In this document: positions 60,843 through 64,000 of the stretch, piece by piece
Numbering within the stretch: position 1 is the first letter of the stretch
Layout of the letters: each line of letters starts with the position of its first letter
NCBI GenBank assembly: GCA_016700115.1
Contig: CP064999.1
Coordinates: forward strand, 5,017,501 to 5,081,500
Length of the DNA stretch: 64,000 bases
Reading direction: 5' to 3'
From: Sphingobacteriales bacterium
GTDB lineage: Bacteria > Bacteroidota > Bacteroidia > Chitinophagales > UBA2359
The notes under the pieces: model-generated
Told to the model about the DNA's origin: nothing
Database searches by the model: none
What the model saw: only the letters and a program-made list of their open reading frames with translations
Made by a program: the position numbers and the translations under genes

Positions 60843-63410
60843 ATGAGTACCGGAAAAGACCAGAAATCATTTATCGAAACCATCATTGAGTTTTTTAAAA
60901 CTCTTTTTTCGGGCATGTTTCCTGAAGATAAAGATAAAAACAAGGATACTCCCAATCCTCCGAAACCGGATGACAATACAAAAGAAAACATCGAAGAATA
61001 TGACAATCAGGAAAACGAAGGAGATGGAACTCAGGCACATCTTGATCCCGAAATGGGAGAGGCTACTTTCAGATATGGGAATACGGTAATCACTATCACA
61101 AAAAGCAAAAAATATGTCGCCATTCAAACCAGCGAAGATCGAAGCCTGATTGCAGCCATGCCCCTTACCAGGCGTTTATCCAAAAATACCTTTAAAGAAA
61201 CAACTGTTCCTTTGGGTTTTTTTGAATTGGTAGAATCACAAGACCAACGACCAGATGCAGTCAACGACGCTTTGGATGAATTGCGCAGCCTTCCAACGGT
61301 AAATATGGGTACTCATGTTTACCACAATACTTCGATGCGTGATGATATGCCCCTTATCCCAACCGGACAATTATACGTTGTTTTCAATAACAAAGCTACA
61401 AAAACAGAACAGGAAAACCTGCTTAACAGTCTTGCATTAAAAACCATTGATACCCGCGGAGGCGGTAAAATTTTGGTCGAAGTAACCCAAAATTCACCCA
61501 ACCCGATTAAAGTAACTGTTGCCCTTCAGAACTCGGGGCTTGTCGAAGTGGCAGAACCCGAATTGCAAGCCCCAATGAATTTTGAATCGTTTATCCTGCC
61601 TTCAGATTCCTTGTTAAAGGAACAATGGCATCTTCAAAACAAAGGACAACATGGTAACTGGACATCCACCGCCTTTAAAGCTGGAGCCGATGCCAAGGTC
61701 GTAGAGGCATGGAACTGGTTAAAAAGCATGGGAACAGACCAAATAACCGTTGCAGTGATTGACAGCGGTTTTGACTTAAACCATCCCGATTTAAAAGGAA
61801 ACGGCAATAAAATAGTTGCCCCCTGGGATTTTGATACTGAAACCCCTGATGTTTCCCCAAGAACAGGCGACTGGCACGGGACACCTTGTGCGGGAGTGGC
61901 AGTAGGTGCAGCCAATGGAATTGGTATAGTGGGAGCTGCTCCAAATTCAAAACTGATGCCGATGCGCTCGGTTGCAATTTCAGATACTTATGTCGAAAAA
62001 ATGTTTAACCATGCCATGCTGAATGGTGCAGATGTTATCAGCAACAGTTGGGGAGCAGCTTCTCCGGGATTTACCCTTTCGACCAGAATGTTGGAAGCCA
62101 TTCGAAAAGCAGCAACCCAGGGAAGGAACGGGAAAGGTTGTGTGATTGTATTTGCAGCCGGAAACAGCAATGTCAGTATCAGCAATTCTGCCAATCCGGA
62201 TGCTATTATGGGATTTGCCACTCATCCCAATGTAATAGCGGTTTCAGCTTCGAACAGCAGAGATGAACGATCATCCTATTCCAATTATGGGAATCAAATT
62301 TCGGTTTGTGCGCCCTCTAACGGTTCGGGAGGAGCCGGTATTTTGACTGCCGATGTTGGAGGAACTATGGTTTTGCCAAGTGGTACTGTGATTGACAGGG
62401 GCTACGATGCCGGTGATTATACCCCCGGTTTTGGCGGAACTTCCAGTGCTTGCCCATTGGTTGCAGGAGTTTGTGCGCTTATTTTATCGGCAAATCCAAA
62501 TCTTACGGCGGCACAGGTAAAGTCAATCCTCGAAAAAACAACCGACAAAATCGGAAACTCAAACGACTATAACAGCAAAGGACATTCCATCTATTTTGGT
62601 TATGGAAGAATTAACTCGTTTAAAGCCGTTCAAATGGCAAAAACCGGTCAGGTTGAAGATATCACCCCTGCGCCTATTCCTCCTCCGCCTCCTCCAGCAC
62701 CTAATACAACGCCCACCCCAACACCAACACCTCCGGATACTTCCCCTCCGTCAAAACCGGTCGAAAAGTTTGACCTTCCGTTTGAAAGTCTGACAGGTGC
62801 CATGATGACAGGAACAAACGAAGAACATATTTACAAAGTATTGATTTCTGATACTCTCGACATAAAACTGGACTCCCCGATGGGAGATGCCAACGCTGAT
62901 TTTGATCTGTATGTCCGAAAAAACGAATTGCCCGAACCCTCCCGGCGATTATATGACGATAGCAGTGTAACAGAAGGAAGCAACGAACATATTGCCTTAT
63001 CAAATGTTTCAGGACTTTATTTGGTTTTGATCAGAGCCTATCAGGGCAGCGGTGCTTATAATTTGGGAGTTGGATTTGCAAAACCAACTGCAGAAACAGG
63101 TGTGCGGTTGATTCAATTAGAAGCCCTGACCGGAGGAATTCTGCGCAAATCGGTTATGCCTGAAATAGCTTTCAGAGTCAGTACCAATAAAAAACTGACC
63201 TTTACCCTAAAAGGAGAAGACGGAACAAATATTGACCTTTATGTTAAAAAAGGCGCACGTCCTAAATGGAACGATTTTGATGGACGTGGTATAAAAGAAG
63301 GTGCAGACGAAAAAGTTGAAATTGCCAATCCCCAACCCGGAACCTATTATATCTTAGTCCGTTCCGAAAATGGGTCAGGCTATTACAATTTATGGGTAAA
63401 CTTGGTTTAA
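60843..63410 (+). CDS. Subtilisin-like (S8) serine peptidase with two C-terminal PPC-like domains
   Basis: The product (855 aa) carries the catalytic triad: Asp 307 in VAVIDSGFDLNHPD, His 345 in WHGTPCAGVA, Ser 534 in GGTSSACPLVAG, with the oxyanion Asn in FAAGNSN (~440). Residues ~165-235 look like an I9-type propeptide or inhibitor fold. After a Pro-Thr linker (~605-640) come two beta-sandwich repeats with DFDLYVRKNELP and NIDLYVKKGARP, typical of bacterial pre-peptidase C-terminal domains. The N-terminus (MSTGKDQKSFIETIIEFF) is not a signal peptide, and no T9SS domain ends the protein, so export is unclear. Confidence 0.88.
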   Translation: MSTGKDQKSFIETIIEFFKTLFSGMFPEDKDKNKDTPNPPKPDDNTKENIEEYDNQENEGDGTQAHLDPEMGEATFRYGNTVITITKSKKYVAIQTSEDRSLIAAMPLTRRLSKNTFKETTVPLGFFELVESQDQRPDAVNDALDELRSLPTVNMGTHVYHNTSMRDDMPLIPTGQLYVVFNNKATKTEQENLLNSLALKTIDTRGGGKILVEVTQNSPNPIKVTVALQNSGLVEVAEPELQAPMNFESFILPSDSLLKEQWHLQNKGQHGNWTSTAFKAGADAKVVEAWNWLKSMGTDQITVAVIDSGFDLNHPDLKGNGNKIVAPWDFDTETPDVSPRTGDWHGTPCAGVAVGAANGIGIVGAAPNSKLMPMRSVAISDTYVEKMFNHAMLNGADVISNSWGAASPGFTLSTRMLEAIRKAATQGRNGKGCVIVFAAGNSNVSISNSANPDAIMGFATHPNVIAVSASNSRDERSSYSNYGNQISVCAPSNGSGGAGILTADVGGTMVLPSGTVIDRGYDAGDYTPGFGGTSSACPLVAGVCALILSANPNLTAAQVKSILEKTTDKIGNSNDYNSKGHSIYFGYGRINSFKAVQMAKTGQVEDITPAPIPPPPPPAPNTTPTPTPTPPDTSPPSKPVEKFDLPFESLTGAMMTGTNEEHIYKVLISDTLDIKLDSPMGDANADFDLYVRKNELPEPSRRLYDDSSVTEGSNEHIALSNVSGLYLVLIRAYQGSGAYNLGVGFAKPTAETGVRLIQLEALTGGILRKSVMPEIAFRVSTNKKLTFTLKGEDGTNIDLYVKKGARPKWNDFDGRGIKEGADEKVEIANPQPGTYYILVRSENGSGYYNLWVNLV

Positions 63411-63658
63411 ATATAAATCGAACACTTAATTTTTATGAAATACAACCAAATGATTAAGGCAATGCTCTGATAGTGGATTAATTTGTTTTAAACCCCTTCA
63501 ATTAAAAAAAACACAATAGCCAACTATCCAAGACATCAATTCGTTGTAGTTAAATCAGAGAATCCTAAAATAAATAACTCTTTAATAATAGCTTACCCTG
63601 TATTTGTCATAAGCAGCAACATCATACTAACCAATCTGCCAAAGGCGTTAATTGACTT

Positions 63659-64000
63659 ATGAATAAATTTTCCTTGCGCTCAGTTTGTTTAATTATTTTC
63701 TCTTTACTTTTTACTATTCCGCTCTTTGCTACCCATAATCGCGCGGGTGAAATTTCTTTTGTCAGTGCACCGCTTCCGGGCCAACCCTACCGATATATAT
63801 TTACGGTAACGACCTATACCAAAATTTCAGGCGGAGGTGCAAGCAATGCAGACCGGGATACCTTAGATGTGAGTTTTGGAGACGGCAATACCGGAAAAGC
63901 TCCAAGAATAAACGGAGGTGGTAACGGTGTGCCAATTGGCAATAATATCAAACACAATATCTACGAAGTTACTCATAGTTATGCCGCACCATTTAACTAT
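63659..64000 (+). CDS. Start of a large T9SS-type surface protein (cut by the window edge)
   Basis: A frame from ATG 63659 stays open to the end of the window (114 codons). It has a signal peptide (VCLIIFSLLFTIPLFA) followed by THNRAGEISFVSAPLPGQPYR, an opening very common in long PKD-repeat, gliding-associated proteins of Bacteroidota. The end lies outside, so a type-B sorting domain cannot be checked. The first residues after the signal are Tyr- and Thr-rich strands (YIFTVTTYTKIS). Confidence 0.75.
   Translation, partial: MNKFSLRSVCLIIFSLLFTIPLFATHNRAGEISFVSAPLPGQPYRYIFTVTTYTKISGGGASNADRDTLDVSFGDGNTGKAPRINGGGNGVPIGNNIKHNIYEVTHSYAAPFNY

Noticed and set aside
1..64000. tRNA or rRNA genes
   Set aside because: No cloverleaf, TTCGANTC-type arm with acceptor pairing, or rRNA signature was found by reading the spacers.

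Overview
The window comes from an AT-rich member of the Bacteroidota, probably environmental or uncultured; I cannot place it more finely. The evidence is a type IX secretion (T9SS) toolkit (plug protein, PorP/SprF protein, a C25 peptidase with a type-B sorting domain, and the start of an ATHNRAGEI-type surface protein at the right edge), a fused SecDF, a eukaryote-like glycogen synthase, and -7 elements of the TAnnTTTG type.

Layout. 1-1252: decayed IS1634-like transposase. 1551-5416: small gene, TPR-adenylate cyclase, UMF1-type MFS transporter. 5470-11130: membrane sensor-like protein, sulfotransferase, an unknown gene, a NYN-domain protein with a C-terminal frameshift, and an EEP lipoprotein. 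11919-16806: nspC, ppk1, a YgjP-like peptidase and a LolA-like carrier. 17009-19312: peptide-binding lipoprotein and YigZ. 19396-23407: frameshifted adenine deaminase, heptaheme cytochrome with TPRs, rhodanese. 23468-31469: T9SS plug protein, PorP/SprF and a 1792-residue C25 peptidase. 31970-46117: secDF, formyltransferase, CHAT-TPR protein, ftsK, K+ channel, DUF2024 protein, GNAT, glycogen synthase. 47502-55660: accessory island. 55983-59498: nucleotide-sugar genes (UXS, Ugd, DegT/DnrJ aminotransferase). 59869-64000: DUF4197 lipoprotein, subtilase, start of a T9SS cargo gene.

Main discovery. The accessory island holds two complete restriction-modification modules, each with the anatomy of an integron gene cassette. 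Each starts at a G^TT core, carries its genes on the plus strand, and ends in a palindromic attC-like site. The left core box of each site is the reverse complement of that same cassette's first bases (10/10 for cassette 1, 8/9 for cassette 2), as the circular-cassette model predicts. Both sites are 127 nt from R'' to R'. Each cassette joins exactly onto a truncated 3' end of a fibronectin-III-like gene whose intact copy lies upstream. No integron integrase gene is present; a tyrosine recombinase remnant lies between the cassettes.

Second theme. Three unrelated intergenic regions carry tandem repeats built on the same 21-nt step: 3 degenerate units near 11.36 kb, 6-7 units of 42 nt near 36.2 kb, and 24 units of exactly 21 nt at 46.68-47.19 kb. 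Two otherwise intact genes (ade, the NYN gene) are each broken by a single indel in a 6-nt homopolymer, which may be a sequencing or assembly artefact.
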